A DNA stretch of 64,000 nucleotides from Apostichopus japonicus (GCF_037975245.1 NC_092571.1:19430917-19494916); one strand, 5' to 3'; positions 11,478 to 23,640 are shown, counted from the first letter of the stretch. Notes: generated by a model not told the origin, from the sequence alone. A program made the numbers and translations.

Positions 11478-13859
11478 ATACACTAATTTGTATGCTAGTG
11501 TCTTTTTTATTTAGATATTCCTTTTTCTATTATTGCAAATTAAGAAGTTTATATGTAAGAAACAGCATTAACCAAGGACGCAATGGTGGAGGCAAAATGT
11601 TTCAAAAAGTTGTTTTATAACCCACAAATTAGGTAAAAACATTCATGTCCTATGCATAACAAATGCTTTACTTCCCAGCTAAATAAAGATATGCAATGAA
11701 CTATCCAAGGAAAATTCACTGTTCATATTTAGTGTTAAAATGTAGATATTGATATTTTGTACTATACTGTATATATACAGATATATATAGAGATATATAT
11801 AGGTATATATATAGTCACACAGTGGCATTACTGGCGAAAACATTGCTACATGTAATGTACTCCGTTCGTCTGTCAGTTGTTGGGGGTACACCAGAGGTGA
11901 TGCAGTGAATCGCTTTACTTATTCTAAGCAGAGAGAAAGAGGAAAAGAATTATTCATACACACATTTACCACATTAATTTTCATGAGAACTGTCATACAC
12001 AGTACAGGCCTTCTTGAATACAGCTTATATAATAGCCGTCGGGAATTTAAGAAAACGTACAAGGTAAATGATAAAATAAATCATTCGTCTTGTAATAATT
12101 CTGCGCATTTCTTAAAGTTCAAACAGAAAAGCAGAACTTCAATCTAAATAGATAGGAAAGAATTGACATTCATCTAAAAAAAATTCTCACAGTATGATGT
12201 TTTCAATGGGGTTTGTGTGTGCATTGCGTTGATTAAGCTATGGTCTAAAAAGAAATGGCAATATTTATCCGTCAAATATCTATTTGAGTTGAAAGGAACA
12301 GTAAATGGGAAATATTCCTATGAGCATTACTTAGTTGACGAATCAAAACGGTGTAAAAATACCAGTGTAAAATTTATCACCAAAAAACTCAAACAAACAA
12401 TGCCCCAAAACAATCTTGAACTTGTATGAAGAAAATGTTTGTATTGATTACCTCTGAATCCCTAAGATACTAAGGAGTCTTCATTAAGTTTGTTAGTTTT
12501 GTAATACAGGGTACTTTGCTCGTTCAAGAGAAGAGAGAACTATTTTGTTATGCAGACGAAATAAGAATCGGTATATTACATCCTGGACCACCGTACTGTA
12601 TCTGTGGTTTTTGCTCCCTTGAAGGTAACACCCAATTCTCTGTTTCAATGAGCTGCAAATAACCAAAGACCGCAAGGTGTTAGAATTACGTTGGCTTATG
12701 ACACCTACAGTAATCCTTCACTGTCATACAGCCTGGTGATGAAAATGAACCGCAAAGATAAACAAGAGAGACCAAAATATCATGCATGAAAACGTTAAAA
12801 TTGCCTTGAAAATGCTAAGATCTTTTTCTACAATTTTGCAGCCATTCATCATTTTGCTGCAAAATGTTTTAATGTTTCATTTTATCACAATTTTTTGGGT
12901 AATTATTTGATCATGTTGCAGCACAATGTGGCATTCCTCACTTACAGTATTAGAATTTTGTTACAGTTTGTTTAATATAGGATATTAACTGGACAATTTT
13001 AAATCATTTTGTTGAAAACAGCTACTATATTTACAAAAAGGTGAACACTCCGATGGCACCTTAACATTTCCACATACTCATGGGATCCATTAAGTTTGGT
13101 AACCAGTAGTACAATGAATAATTTGGTTGTATTTTGGGTCAGATTGTTACTACTCTTGTAAAAGCCGCGTGCTATTATTTTAAGCCAAAGCACGTTGTTA
13201 GGTTACTCTTCTCACGTATTGTTAGACTTCTTTGTTAGCTTACGTTCCTTCCCCTGTGAGCTATTCTCCCTTTTTTTAATTGTTAGACATTATTTACAAT
13301 TGTTATTTTCCTTAAATCTGGGTTCAGCAATGTCTTCACGCAGTAAATGCAAGGGTCTCAATTGTTCACTATTCTGTCCCGGTATAGCATGGTAAGGCCA
13401 CAATTATGTCCAAAATGCCGGGCTAGAAGGGATCTTTGCCTGGTGTGTGTTCATCCAGTGTTAGCCTAGTCAGTGGCAAGAGCATAGGGAAAGAGAGATG
13501 GGCCATTCTCTGGAAAATGAAACTGGCATGAAAAAACTAAAGTGTTCATCAGGACCAAATGTTAAACTTTTTGTTTTAGGGGGATACCTCAAGTTTTCTG
13601 TTTCATATTTTTTTCATTAAAATTACAACCACTATAAAACTTACTAATTTGCATAAATTTGCATTATTGTAAGTTTTAGCCAAAATTTGTAGTTTTTAAC
13701 TGTTTGTTTTTTCTACATGAGTATCTAGAAACAATATTTCAGTTATCAACTATCACATGGAGGCAGTTATACATGGGTTCATTTATTTCATTCCTAAAGC
13801 GGAGGTTCCTGATCTTCAATTCTTTGTTAATAATGGGTGCTAATTAGCATAATTTTGCT
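11475..13859. other. No gene recognised
   Basis: Long AT-rich stretch. Short open frames, for example 12217-12429 (Lys-rich) and 11905-12147, lack splice-site support, domains or recognisable similarity. Confidence 0.45.
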
Positions 13860-14656
13860 GTCACACACGTGACCAAAATAACGCAAAAGTTTTCATAAAA
13901 AAGTAACTGATGTGCCTAATGATGTCCACACTTGATATGCAACCGTTCTTAGTACAGACTGTTAGTTCTGCAAAATATCCAGTCAAATAATTATTCCTAC
14001 GATTACTTAATAGTCTCTAATTAGTCGTCACACACGTGACCGATGGTCACGTGTGTGACATTTATCCATGAAAATGCAGAATGTCACACACGTGACCCAA
14101 CAATGTCACACACGTGACCCTCCAAATCATGGCAGTAAAACTGTTTTAAAGTAATTCCTATGGAATATCAACATCAGTGCTGTTCTGTGGTCATTACTAG
14201 AGTCAACATTTGCACTGCAAAAATTGCATACTATGGACTGAAAATTCAGAATGTCACACACGTGCCCCAAAAATGTCACACCCGTGACCGGATTTTTTTA
14301 GCTTATGTAGTATTATGCTAATTTTAAGAAGTGAAATATTGAGGTAAAATGTCTTGTTAGAATGGAAACACATTAATGTACAGTAGAAACATGAGAAATT
14401 AGGGTTATCCAGCCCTGTTAGAAATTTGCCAATGTTTTTTTGTGCAAAAAAGCCAGTTTCATTTCAAGTCACACACGTGACCGACCTTTATATGACCTCT
14501 ACCAGCACATGAATGTTCTGATTTTGGCTAAGCTATATGGTTTTCTAAAAGAGTACCCTAGTGCATACTTAAGTACTACAATACAATTTCTTTACCTAAA
14601 AGTAGTTACTTAGTGGTAAAGTGCAAATCTCCCCATTTTTCCGTCACACACGTGAC
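13860..14656. repeat. Cluster of nine GTCACACACGTGAC motifs
   Basis: The 14-mer GTCACACACGTGAC, or a one- or two-base variant, occurs at 13860, 14027, 14083, 14105, 14253, 14275, 14468 and 14643, and in inverse orientation at 14046. Each intact copy contains an E-box CACGTG and has GTCAC/GTGAC inverted arms. The spacing is irregular. The arrangement resembles the motif clusters of the transposon at 24312-27239, so this may be part of another non-autonomous element, but I could not find its termini. Confidence 0.7.
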
Positions 14657-14659
14657 CGA

Positions 14660-15925
14660 GAATGGCCCTGATACAGACAGGACCATCTACATCCAGTCCG
14701 ACCGTAGTACCGGAACCAGAGCCTCAAGAGCAAGCACCGAACCCGGTCCGAGTTTCCAAACTGACCACTACAGGAGAAAGCGTGGCTCGACAAAAGTCGA
14801 CGATGCCCGTGGACGTATCCTGGTATGATAGATTTGAGGACATCTCCGTGAAAAGAAGGTAGACAGCCTTCCCAGTGAAGGCAGACAGGGCCATCAGAGT
14901 ACCCGATGAAGCCTGGACATTCCTATCTAGGTGCCCAGCTATCCCCAGAAATGGAAGCAGTAACTCCGAGTGGGTTCATCATCTTCGCGGTATTTTTAAA
15001 GATTCAGCTCAGAGAAAGTTGGAGCAAATCATAGTGGATTTAGATGTGGCAGCCCGACAGTGATGAAATTTACGTCCGTTTTCATACTTTTGGCTGACAC
15101 CACCAACAGCTGCCGGAGGATGTGGCTCAGGTTTTGAGTAATAAAGCGGTACAGAATCTATGGGGTCAAGGAGAGAGAATGTGGTGTTATCCATTCGGTG
15201 GCCGTCTTTTTAGGAGAAGTCAAGGATGCTGGCTTTGGCGTTCCTCGGTGAGGATCTTTTTCAGGGAAACTTACAGCAGCAGCTTCAGGAGGAGTTTTCT
15301 TGAAGAGTGACTTTGGATACTTCAGAGTTCAGAGCAACAGAGGTATAGAAAGGTCCATATTGACCTAGAGAATACCGACCTTCCAGAGGAGGCAGAGGGA
15401 TGCTTCAGAGAAGCGTGTCAAGAGGGTATCTCCTAAGCAGGGCCAGAGGAAGAGCTGGTCCCGGATCGAAACCATGGGGAGGATCCAGAGGAATAGGAGG
15501 AATAGGACAGTGCCCGCTCCTCAACGAGAGCGACGTTCACCGCCTGGTCCTATGGGTGCCCACATCGCCTCGCCAAAATCACAGGTGATGGGGGGGGGGT
15601 GAGAGATTAACAGACTACCCTCAGCAATTGGCAATTATGGGCGTGGATCAGTAGGTGATGAGAAAGGTATCCGAGGGATACAAGATAGTATTTACCTCCA
15701 GTCCGTCTTTCGGGGATGGAGGAAGGGTAACACTAACACCCACAGATCCCGCCCAGAGCTTGGTATTAGAGAGGAAATGGAAGCTTAGCTGGAAGAGCAG
15801 GCATTCGTAGAGGTGTCGGGGGAGACACCTCTCCCATCCTCATTCTTCCTAAATAAAAGAGAGGCCAAATATTTCCGTATGGAAACCCTAACACTCATTA
15901 TTCCACTACACAGGTTAAAAGGGAG
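14660..15925 (+). pseudogene. Decayed DIRS-like retrotransposon fragment (gag end and start of RT)
   Basis: The conceptual + strand translation, allowing frameshifts and stops, has a basic Arg/Gly-rich gag-like end (about 15370-15530). At about 15601-15715 it reads RLTDYPQQLAIMGVD, then SEGYKIVFTSSPSF. Near 15780-15905 it reads LEEQAFVEV and AKYFRMETLTLI. This order (GGRL...W...D...EGYxIxF..P, then a short acidic/hydrophobic helix, then F(K/R)ME(T/S)) is the region before and at the start of reverse transcriptase in DIRS1-group elements. At least two in-frame stops and several frameshifts show that it is dead. There is no tyrosine recombinase or RNase H in view. A Gypsy-like origin is the main alternative. 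Confidence 0.6.
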
Positions 15926-16680
15926 TATGTACAGGGTAGCTGTTTTATTAACAATCATTCACAAGTGCCAAATGGTTGAGTAATTACACCTACAAAACCT
16001 GGTTACTGTTACATGATGAATATGTTAGATATTACCGTAGTATTAATGAAATGTGCATCCTTGTGCGACGCACCTCTGACAGAACGTTACATCAGAGACG
16101 TTAAAAAGTCAGTCATGGGTGAGGAGAATGCTAACCGTATGATGAATGCATTTTACATATATATATGACTCCTGAGGTATTATGACGTTATGTGACGTGT
16201 ATATTCATCTTAACGTGTTGACTTTCATTTTTATTTTAGTGTGGCTTAATGTTAATGAAAAATGAATGGCATACAATTGAAAAATTGTCTGTTTTTTTCT
16301 GCATACTCGTAAATTGTTGATGATAAGGATGTTAAAGACCATAGCAGAAAAAAGGTCACCCGTGGAAACGGTAAAAGCAAACCAAGCTGTATCAAGAAAG
16401 AAAAAAGCATGAGTTCTGAAAATGTTAGACTTCTGTATTTTCATTAATCATAAAAAAAATTTCATAGCGTTATATTTGTCAGGAAGTCAATTGTTGAAGA
16501 CTAGAAAATACTACAGAAGATGTTACAGTAGCTGTGTTAATGATGAGGTACGTGAATCGGAAGGAATTGAGGATATAATCATGTGTTTTTTATATTTTAT
16601 ATACAACAGACATATTAAAGAAGACAGCAGATAACTACACAACCAGTCCTTTCATCAACGTCCAGTATCAAACAGTAGTT
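15926..16680. other. Putative upstream region of the FNIII membrane protein gene
   Basis: No coding exon seen. It precedes the signal-peptide ATG at 16681 and should contain the 5' UTR and promoter if no further 5' exon exists. I could not pick a convincing TATA or initiator element. Confidence 0.3.
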
Positions 16681-16771
16681 ATGGAGAATTGGGTTACGTG
16701 CACCCTTGGTGTATTTCTTGCCTTGTTTTGTTCCCGCTGTGAATCCAGTGGGCGATTTGGACAATATTCAG
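16681..16771 (+). CDS. Exon 1 of a single-FNIII type I membrane protein: signal peptide
   Basis: ATG at 16681 opens 30 codons plus one base, ending at a consensus donor (TTCAG followed by GTATAG). The peptide begins MENWVTCTLGVFLALFCSRC and reads as a classical secretory signal: a short polar start, a hydrophobic core around residues 5-18, and small/polar residues near Ser22-Ser23 where cleavage is plausible. The exon ends in phase 1, exactly the phase required by the acceptors of the FNIII exon at 20697. The ATG is chosen because the signal sequence starts there. I cannot exclude a non-coding exon further upstream. The exon link is my inference from phase and domain logic, not from transcripts. 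Confidence 0.65.
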
Positions 16772-17759
16772 GTATAGTATGTACTCATTAAAGCATGTTT
16801 GAACAGGCTTCTCATATTAGCTTCCAATTTTGCTTTTTAATGAATCCTGTCAACAAAATATCTTTCTGAATGTGTTGGAATGAACAACATGCATGAAATA
16901 ACGTCTGTTGGGAGCGATAATAACAATATAATACAATGTAAATATAAATCAAATAAAGCAGCAACATGTATGAAAAATCACAACATATACATGACAACAT
17001 ATGTAGCGAGTGACAGTATTACCGAGAGGACTAGGAATTATTGCCATTAACAAGTTAACGTATGTTGATCAACGTCTTTTGTGCGAGACTAAGAACATGA
17101 TGTACACTCAATTGCAGCCATGTAATGTCTAATGAAGGACAAAAATTGTACGATGAAATAGCACTTTGGTAGAGTTTCTCAAGATAAGTATCAAAATTGA
17201 TAATCAGAGGAGACATGAAAACCTCGTTCACATGAATGACTGCAGAAGAACTATGTTTATGGAAGTTAATCAGGACGTTCTCATCAAGTTATGAGGGCTT
17301 TTGCTGCAAAAAATATAACGGCATTGTGGATAAAAATTGTATCACTTTTGCTTGGATAAGACATTAGCAATTAGAGTCAATCGAGATATCACATCCGTAA
17401 CTAAGAATAGTGTTCACATTGCTCACTTAATTTTGTTCACGGAACTAAGAGTATGTGTTCACAAGGATGTTCTCATCACGTGAGACAAAACTGTTGAATA
17501 ACCAATGACAGCAGTCCTAAGTTGAATGTAAAAACCTTGTGTTATATAAGAGACCAGATTAGAAGGGGCCAATCTGTGAAAGCTCTGAACTATACATGTT
17601 ACTAAATATAGTAGTACAATGATTAGTCCAACATGCGTCACATAAAAAACAGAAATGATGACGTCTTTTTCAAGAGGGTAATGAAAGTCACCACTACATG
17701 TTTCAGATGAAGGAGTCATCCTTCAAGAAGAACATGTGTCTTTGATTGTCTTTGCTGCA

Positions 17760-17987
17760 CATCCCATACAAAAAAGTCCTATAGGATTCCTGTATATGGA
17801 ACAGGATTCCTTCCAAACGTACAAGAATCCTTCATACTGTATGCATACAGGATTCCATGATGCATGTACAGGAATCCTTCATAAGCATGCAGGATGTGGC
17901 CAAATCCTGGCATAAATCATGCAGGATCCTGCATAAAATCCTGCAGGATCCTGCAGGATTTTATGCAGGACTTTTTTGTATGGGATG
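17760..17987. mobile_element. MITE with 21-bp perfect terminal inverted repeats and an internal palindrome
   Basis: The inverted repeats include CCCATACAAAAAAGTCCT (17763-17780) and its exact complement at 17967-17984, extended by three matching bases at each outer end. The interior is made of CAGGATTCC / GCAGGATCC motifs. A perfect 36-bp palindrome at 17931-17966 is centred on GGATCC. No clear target duplication was found, so the superfamily is unknown. It lies in intron 1 of the FNIII gene. Confidence 0.8.
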
Positions 17988-19480
17988 AGGCACCCAAGCT
18001 AAATGCTGACCTCATACAGTATTGTGTCATATTCTACGGTTTACGTCATATTTTATACGTTTTACGTTATACATTTACGTTTACTTTTACTTCATACATT
18101 TACGTTTCATGTCATATTTTATGTTTTCACTTTTTAAAGAAATGCTGCACTCAAACCCAAATGCTTACTTGCACTTCTATACGAATCCAAACATCCTACG
18201 CCAATGAATGACCTCGGAGGGGGGGGGTGGGGGTGGATGGTGCCACGTTCCCCTGATATTGTTTATATCTGATACAACCTTCATGACATAATTCACCCTT
18301 AGATTGTTTAAACCGTTGATTCTCTGTACCAAAAATTAATCAAAATATTATACTTTGAATCATTTTATCAGGTAACCGCTCTGATTGATATAATATTTAC
18401 TCAAGGTTCAGTTTATAGATGGCACCTTTTGTAAAGGCAAGTCGCATACTCCACACAATCTGATATGTTTTCTTAAGTGATAGTATGCCCTCTCAATTGG
18501 AACATTGGTGGCACTGCACTTGATAAAATTTTGAGTAAATTTCCATTTTCCATTTAAATATAGATTGATAACAGATAGATGAACGAATTGTTTCTTCTCG
18601 CGCAGATATAATCATCGATTAATTTCTGCTAACATTTAACTGATGAAAGCATCAGATAAAAAAAACCCCACAGAATTAATATTAAGTCATTCATGCTTCG
18701 TCCCATTGAATATTCATATTATACGTCTGATTGAGCTCATGTGACCTTCAAAATTTTGGTCGAAGTTGAAGACAAAATTTCCAATCTATTAATGCACGTC
18801 AGTTTACTGAAGAAGGCTTCCTTCTTTTCAATTATTAAAATTGTTCGCCGGGAATTTAGCAGCTTGAAATATTGCACAAGCTTACTATGTTTAAGCAAGA
18901 TCATGTGTATTTGTTTACTCTTATTTATACTGTATGAATACTGTACAAGCTCCCTAAGGCTTGTGGGATATGAAGGAATAATTCTGAGTACCTCCATAGA
19001 CGAGGGGCTATTGCATCACGAAATCGGAAGTAATTAAGTTGTGGGAGTGAGAAGGCATGTAAATGAAATGAGCGAGGGATCCGTACACGTGCACAGAGGA
19101 GACGACAGATCTTCTGCTTGTGTAAGTCAAAATAGCCCCCTTTTAGGCCTCCCTGTCACATTGCCTCATGTGATATTGAAATTAAAGTGATATCATGGAG
19201 ATGATGAAGTCCAGGTTACACTGCACAAGATCTATACGGATTGCATACAGTATACAAAAACCAATATAAACATTGATGTGAAAGGGTAGAAACAAGATGC
19301 GTTTGCAGTTTGGGTTAAAGATAATATCTTGTGTTGAAGCCGGGATGTGTTATTAATTAACACAACATCCCTGGTTGAAGTATAATTAAGGGGTAACTCT
19401 TGGCAGACAAAAGAAATTTAAACACTTCAAACTAATAAGAAACAGAAGATTTTAAACAACAATGAAAAGAAACCGGGGAA
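17988..19480. other. Intron 1 sequence, no exon recognised
   Basis: No splice-flanked open frame in phase 1 was found. Open frames at 18737-19037 on both strands lack domain or splice support. A poly-G tract lies near 18220. Confidence 0.45.
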
Positions 19481-19484
19481 TGAA

Positions 19485-19625
19485 TGGGACTAAGGGATTT
19501 ACAGATTAATTTCCCTCGCTCATTAGTCCTAAGCTGGAAAGATTACCCAGCTAAGGTTAGTGGATTTACTGATTAATTACCATGGCTCATCAATGTTAAG
19601 CTGGAAAGAGTACCCAACTAAGCTT
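19485..19625. repeat. Two-copy ~68-bp direct repeat
   Basis: Two copies share the order GGATTTAC..GATTAATT, GCTCAT, AAGCTGGAAAGA and TACCCA.CTAAG, starting at about 19494 and 19562. They are diverged and non-coding. Confidence 0.7.
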
Positions 19626-20367
19626 AAGTTTGATTTGATACTTTTACTAATTTCACATCTTTTCCGGACGGATATACAGATTGCATACATGTGATATATA
19701 GCTCATGCTGTCCCACGAGGTTACGTCCATGGAGTAGTTCATTGTCAATGTGGCAAATAATTAAGTTATGTTAGTTAGCGGTTGAATACCGTTCCGACCC
19801 ACACCCCCCCCCCTTTCTGACAACCCCCCTTTCTGACAAGTATTGAATTTTGGGCTCGAAAGTCACTACACGGTAAAAAGAATATCGGAAAATGGTTCAG
19901 CTTTCTGTGGCCTCCTCTCTTGAACCCAATCAGGGATCTCCCTCCTTTGTGGCCCCTACACCCCTCCCCCTTCCCAATCAACAACAGTGTAGCACTAATG
20001 AAAAATGCCTGATATGCGTCTGATATCTAACGCGTCTTTGACTCCTGAGATTTATAGTCTTTGTATAATATACAGTACCAGCATTCAATGAACCAGTCCA
20101 TGTTGTCCTGATTCACTGGTCAATAAAATTCTAACATAAAGTCTTTCTTTAAAATATTAATACTAAAATGAACATAACTCATCTCTTACGAGGTTGTTAA
20201 TATTCTTCTGCTGGATGCAGAGAACTTCAGTGTTACTGTATACTGAACGAGACTTACTGCAGTAGTATACATGTACCAAAGATGCATACTTCTGACTTCA
20301 TACTATTACTACAGTAGTACTACTGTGTTATACTACTGTAGTAAGTATTAATGTAATGAAAGTCCTC

Positions 20368-20497
20368 CTGTACACGAAGAGCTGTGGAATCATATTACGT
20401 CATTCGTGATCAAAATGATTTGCCGAACAAGCAAGCAGTAACGTTACCACATTGTAATTGGAATGCTTACGTCATTGATGACGTAGAGTCAGAACAT
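20368..20497 (+). pseudogene. Decayed duplicate of the FNIII exon
   Basis: This stretch aligns by eye with 20796-20955 of the functional exon. Shared blocks include CACGAAGA followed by GTGGAAT (about 20373-20390), ATTACGTCATTCGT.ATCAA, AACA.GCAA.CAGTAA, TGGAA.GCTTA and GACG..GTAGA. It carries deletions and frame breaks (the KYSKRKDIEYSR part is largely missing) and has no obvious splice sites. It is best explained as a tandem exon duplication that lost function, possibly the remains of a former two-FNIII protein or an alternative exon. Confidence 0.7.
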
Positions 20498-20696
20498 TAA
20501 TACACTCACCGTGCACACTATAGAAGTATTAATGCCCTGAAGGTGGCAAACTACTAATTAATTTCTATTACTGTAGTATTACTGTGTTAACGAATAACGT
20601 GTGATACGATACTGTAGTTAAAATAGGATATAACAAATATTCTCTTTCTCATCTGTTAAAATTTATATTGTTTTCTTCCTATTATTTTGAATTCAG

Positions 20697-21038
20697 GGAG
20701 TTACGTTTCGCACGGAGAGATAACCAAAGCCACAGCAATAAATCTAACATGCATAGCACTATATGGAACTCGGTTTACTCTAAGCTGGAAACCGGTGCAC
20801 GAAGACTCGTGGAATGCGTCTTTAATTACGTCATTCGTTATCAAGTACAGTAAACGAAAGGATATCGAATACAGTAGACCAAACAGGCAAACAGTAATAA
20901 CGTTAATACGTACTGAGTGGAACGCTTATGAAATTGACGAAGTAGAACCAGAGGAAAACTACATGGTCATCATGTCAGCCACTCGACTTAATGGACCGGA
21001 TCTTATATCGAATACTATTATACTAAACACCGGCAAAG
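20697..21038 (+). CDS. Exon 2 of the single-FNIII type I membrane protein: FNIII domain
   Basis: The exon is 342 bp in phase 1-1, with acceptor TTCAG at 20692-20696 and donor GTAACG from 21039. It encodes one fibronectin type III-like domain (protein residues about 31-144). Visible landmarks are the B-strand Trp in FTLSWKP, the C-strand SFVIKYSK, and the tyrosine-corner pattern EVEPEENYMVIMSATRLNG before the last strand. NLT and NAS are N-glycosylation sequons. There are no paired cytokine-receptor cysteines and no WSxWS, so I do not call it a cytokine receptor. A phase 1-1 single-exon FNIII module is standard for shuffled extracellular domains. It joins in frame to exon 1 and to both alternative last exons. 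Its ligand is unknown. Confidence 0.75.
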
Positions 21039-21399
21039 GTAACGAATCCATATACCGGTACTGTATTTAATGGCTCACACACACACACGCATGTTTGTAT
21101 TACATTCAGACCGAGGACCCCATTGTATTTTCCATTGTTCAAATCCACGTACCCTAACCTTAACAATACCCCATACAATAGAATTCTTCTGAGGACGTGG
21201 TGATTCTTTAGAAATCACAACCGAGGACCTGGAATTCTTTTGTTCAAGTCCTCGGTCAGATAGAAAATCTAATGCACACACACATACATGTATATGTTTA
21301 TATATGTTGAGACTAGTGGAAGACTAGTAGTTGTTACTCAGAGTTTCAGGCGTTGAGCGATCATCAGACAACTGTCAACTGTCAGACAAACAGACAACT

Positions 21400-21570
21400 G
21401 TCTATATATGTATATGTACGTATATATATATATGTATATATATGTATATATATATGATATATCTATATATATATATATCTACATGTACGTATATACATAT
21501 AGATATATATATATAGATATATATATATATAGATATATATACATGTACGTATGTATATGTACGTATACAT
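21400..21570. repeat. TATG/TACG-rich alternating purine-pyrimidine repeat
   Basis: Imperfect TATATATG, TATGTACG and GATATATA repeats in the intron after the FNIII exon. Tyr/Ile-rich open frames across it in several frames are artefacts. Confidence 0.9.
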
Positions 21571-22031
21571 ACATGGAGACATGGGTTTCTTCTCACTACC
21601 ATGCGGATCCTGCAGTTCCAGTAGAAGTTAAAATACTCTAAATCCCAAAGCAGTATAGTTTGGATCAGTTTGGTCCCAAATTCACATAATTAAGATATGA
21701 ATCATGTTATATATCGATTACCTGCTTTCTTCTACAATGAATTCATTTGCACTGTCCTTCCTATAATAACCTAATGGCTATCAACCTTATAGAGCGGTTG
21801 AATATAGTCTGATACGTGCACAAATAAAAGAAAAAAGCTCTGTTTAGAGTTATCAGTGCTATCTTGCATGTGCTCTATTGACTTTACATATTTACCCGGG
21901 CTCTAAGAGAGATACTAATATACTGTATGTTCATGACATTCACTTTCCAGCCTATATTGCTTAATATTCATATATAATATTTGAATATGCATGAATCATT
22001 TGCCAGACGATTTTCATTCTTCCTTTAAAAG

Positions 22032-22402
22032 ATGTTCCTGTCGGGAAGTGGTTCATTCTTTCCATTGTGATGCTTCTTTGGGTGTTGGCCATTTTGCACT
22101 TTCTTCGCACCTGGCGCAAGAAGATGACCTTACGGCCGACCTACGACGTCAGCTCTAACCCTAGGTCACCGTATGAGGTCATGGAACCATGCCATTCTAA
22201 TTCATATACCTACTTGCATACTCAACGGTCAAATTCTTACACTCCAGAACTCTCTCACCAATCCAGTGGATCCAACCTCCACTGCTCATCCAAGTCTCAC
22301 CTTTCCCGCTCTTTCAATGATTTGCATACCATTATTCCTGAAGACATGCCCACCATAAATGACATTCCTTCATCGTCTGGTCCCTCCTACTGCAGGACAT
22401 AG
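22032..22402 (+). CDS. Alternative last exon A: transmembrane segment and Tyr-containing tail
   Basis: The acceptor is TTTAAAAG at 22024-22031, entering in phase 1. The exon completes Asp145 and then reads VPVGKWFILSIVMLLWVLAI, giving a transmembrane helix at about residues 151-170, followed by a basic stop-transfer (RTWRKK) and a Ser/Tyr-rich tail ending at TAG 22400-22402. With exons 1 and 2 it makes a 267-residue type I protein. The tail has Tyr192 in YEVM (a YxxM site, as bound by PI3-kinase SH2 domains) and Tyr203 in YTYL, 11 residues apart, which resembles ITAM spacing. A possible poly(A) signal AATAAA lies at 23554. Signalling use is inference. Confidence 0.65.
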
Positions 22403-23640
22403 AGGGTACTGTGGGAGAAACCATATTGAGGTGGTGGGTTCAAACTCTTTTTCTTTTCTTATCACCATATACTATTGCAATATTTAGGATACTCATATCA
22501 TTTTTAAGCCTGAGATGGATGAGATGTGTGTGTATGCGTGTATATATATATGTGCGTAAGTCTTTTTGTTAACCTTTTGCCAATTTTTTTTGTACATTAG
22601 TACGTGAAACACATAAAGAGTACAGCAGCTCACTTTAACACAGCAATAGATCTAATGTGAAGAGAAGCGCATTTAATGTGAAATTTCATCAGCCTTCTGT
22701 TAAAATCATGGTTTTAAGGTTGAACAGCGGCGCAATCAAAGTATCCTTGACCTTTTATAAACCACAGTGGAAACGCTTCATATTGTGTACGCATACTGTA
22801 CAGTACATAATACATGCAGATTATTTCTTGTAATTGACCACGCTACGTAACTTTAAACAATTTCTATTGCATAATCAACAGTTCAAACGGGTCAATCATT
22901 ACAAAATTTAATATAGTTTGGACTTCTATTTGGTACTCGATTTTCAAGATTAGGAACCTTCAAATTGTTTCACTTTTTACAAGTTCTGTGGTCATGAGTA
23001 TTGATTTGATTCTAAGAGTGAGGTGGTGTGGGGGAGGGGGTCAGACAGGGGTAAGAAAAGGACCATGGGTGCAATGAAGGCATTCCCCTGCTTTTCTTTT
23101 AAGTTCTGCTATGATGTATGTGTGCTAAATTAAGCCATACAGGATGTGTAGCATAATTGAGTGTGGGTGTGTTCAATAGTAAATGGTCATATAGGGTACA
23201 TGTGTTGATGCAACACTTACCTATATTTTGCACGATTGGGAAACTAAAAACTAGATATATATATATATATATATATACATATATACATGAGTTGTATAAT
23301 CCAGAACAGTGAAAAATGAATGTTTTCCTCTTGAAATTGAAATGCTACGTTATTGTTAACAGTTTGTTATTGTCATTCAATGTTAAAGCTTAACAACCAT
23401 CATTAGTTAGCATGTATTGTGTGAGATTGAAAAATCCATAAAGCCACCCCCCCTCCCCATAGAACCAGGTGGCGTATTAAGTGGTTATGATATTTTATCG
23501 TTGAAAGTCTCAACAAGTCTCGACAAGGTTTTACAGAGTACCTTAATTATAAAAATAAATTATTTTCTATTTAATTTTTTTTCTAAATTAGTTGAGGCTT
23601 GTTTTCATTCCACGCATGGTTATCACTTTGCAATAATTCA
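22403..23640. other. 3' UTR / intron region downstream of last exon A
   Basis: No further exon seen. It contains a short (AT)n at about 23252-23283 and a candidate AATAAA at 23554-23559. Confidence 0.4.

Noticed and set aside
21331-21641. Tyr/Ile-rich open frames
   Set aside because: They are translations of a TATG/TACG microsatellite in several frames.
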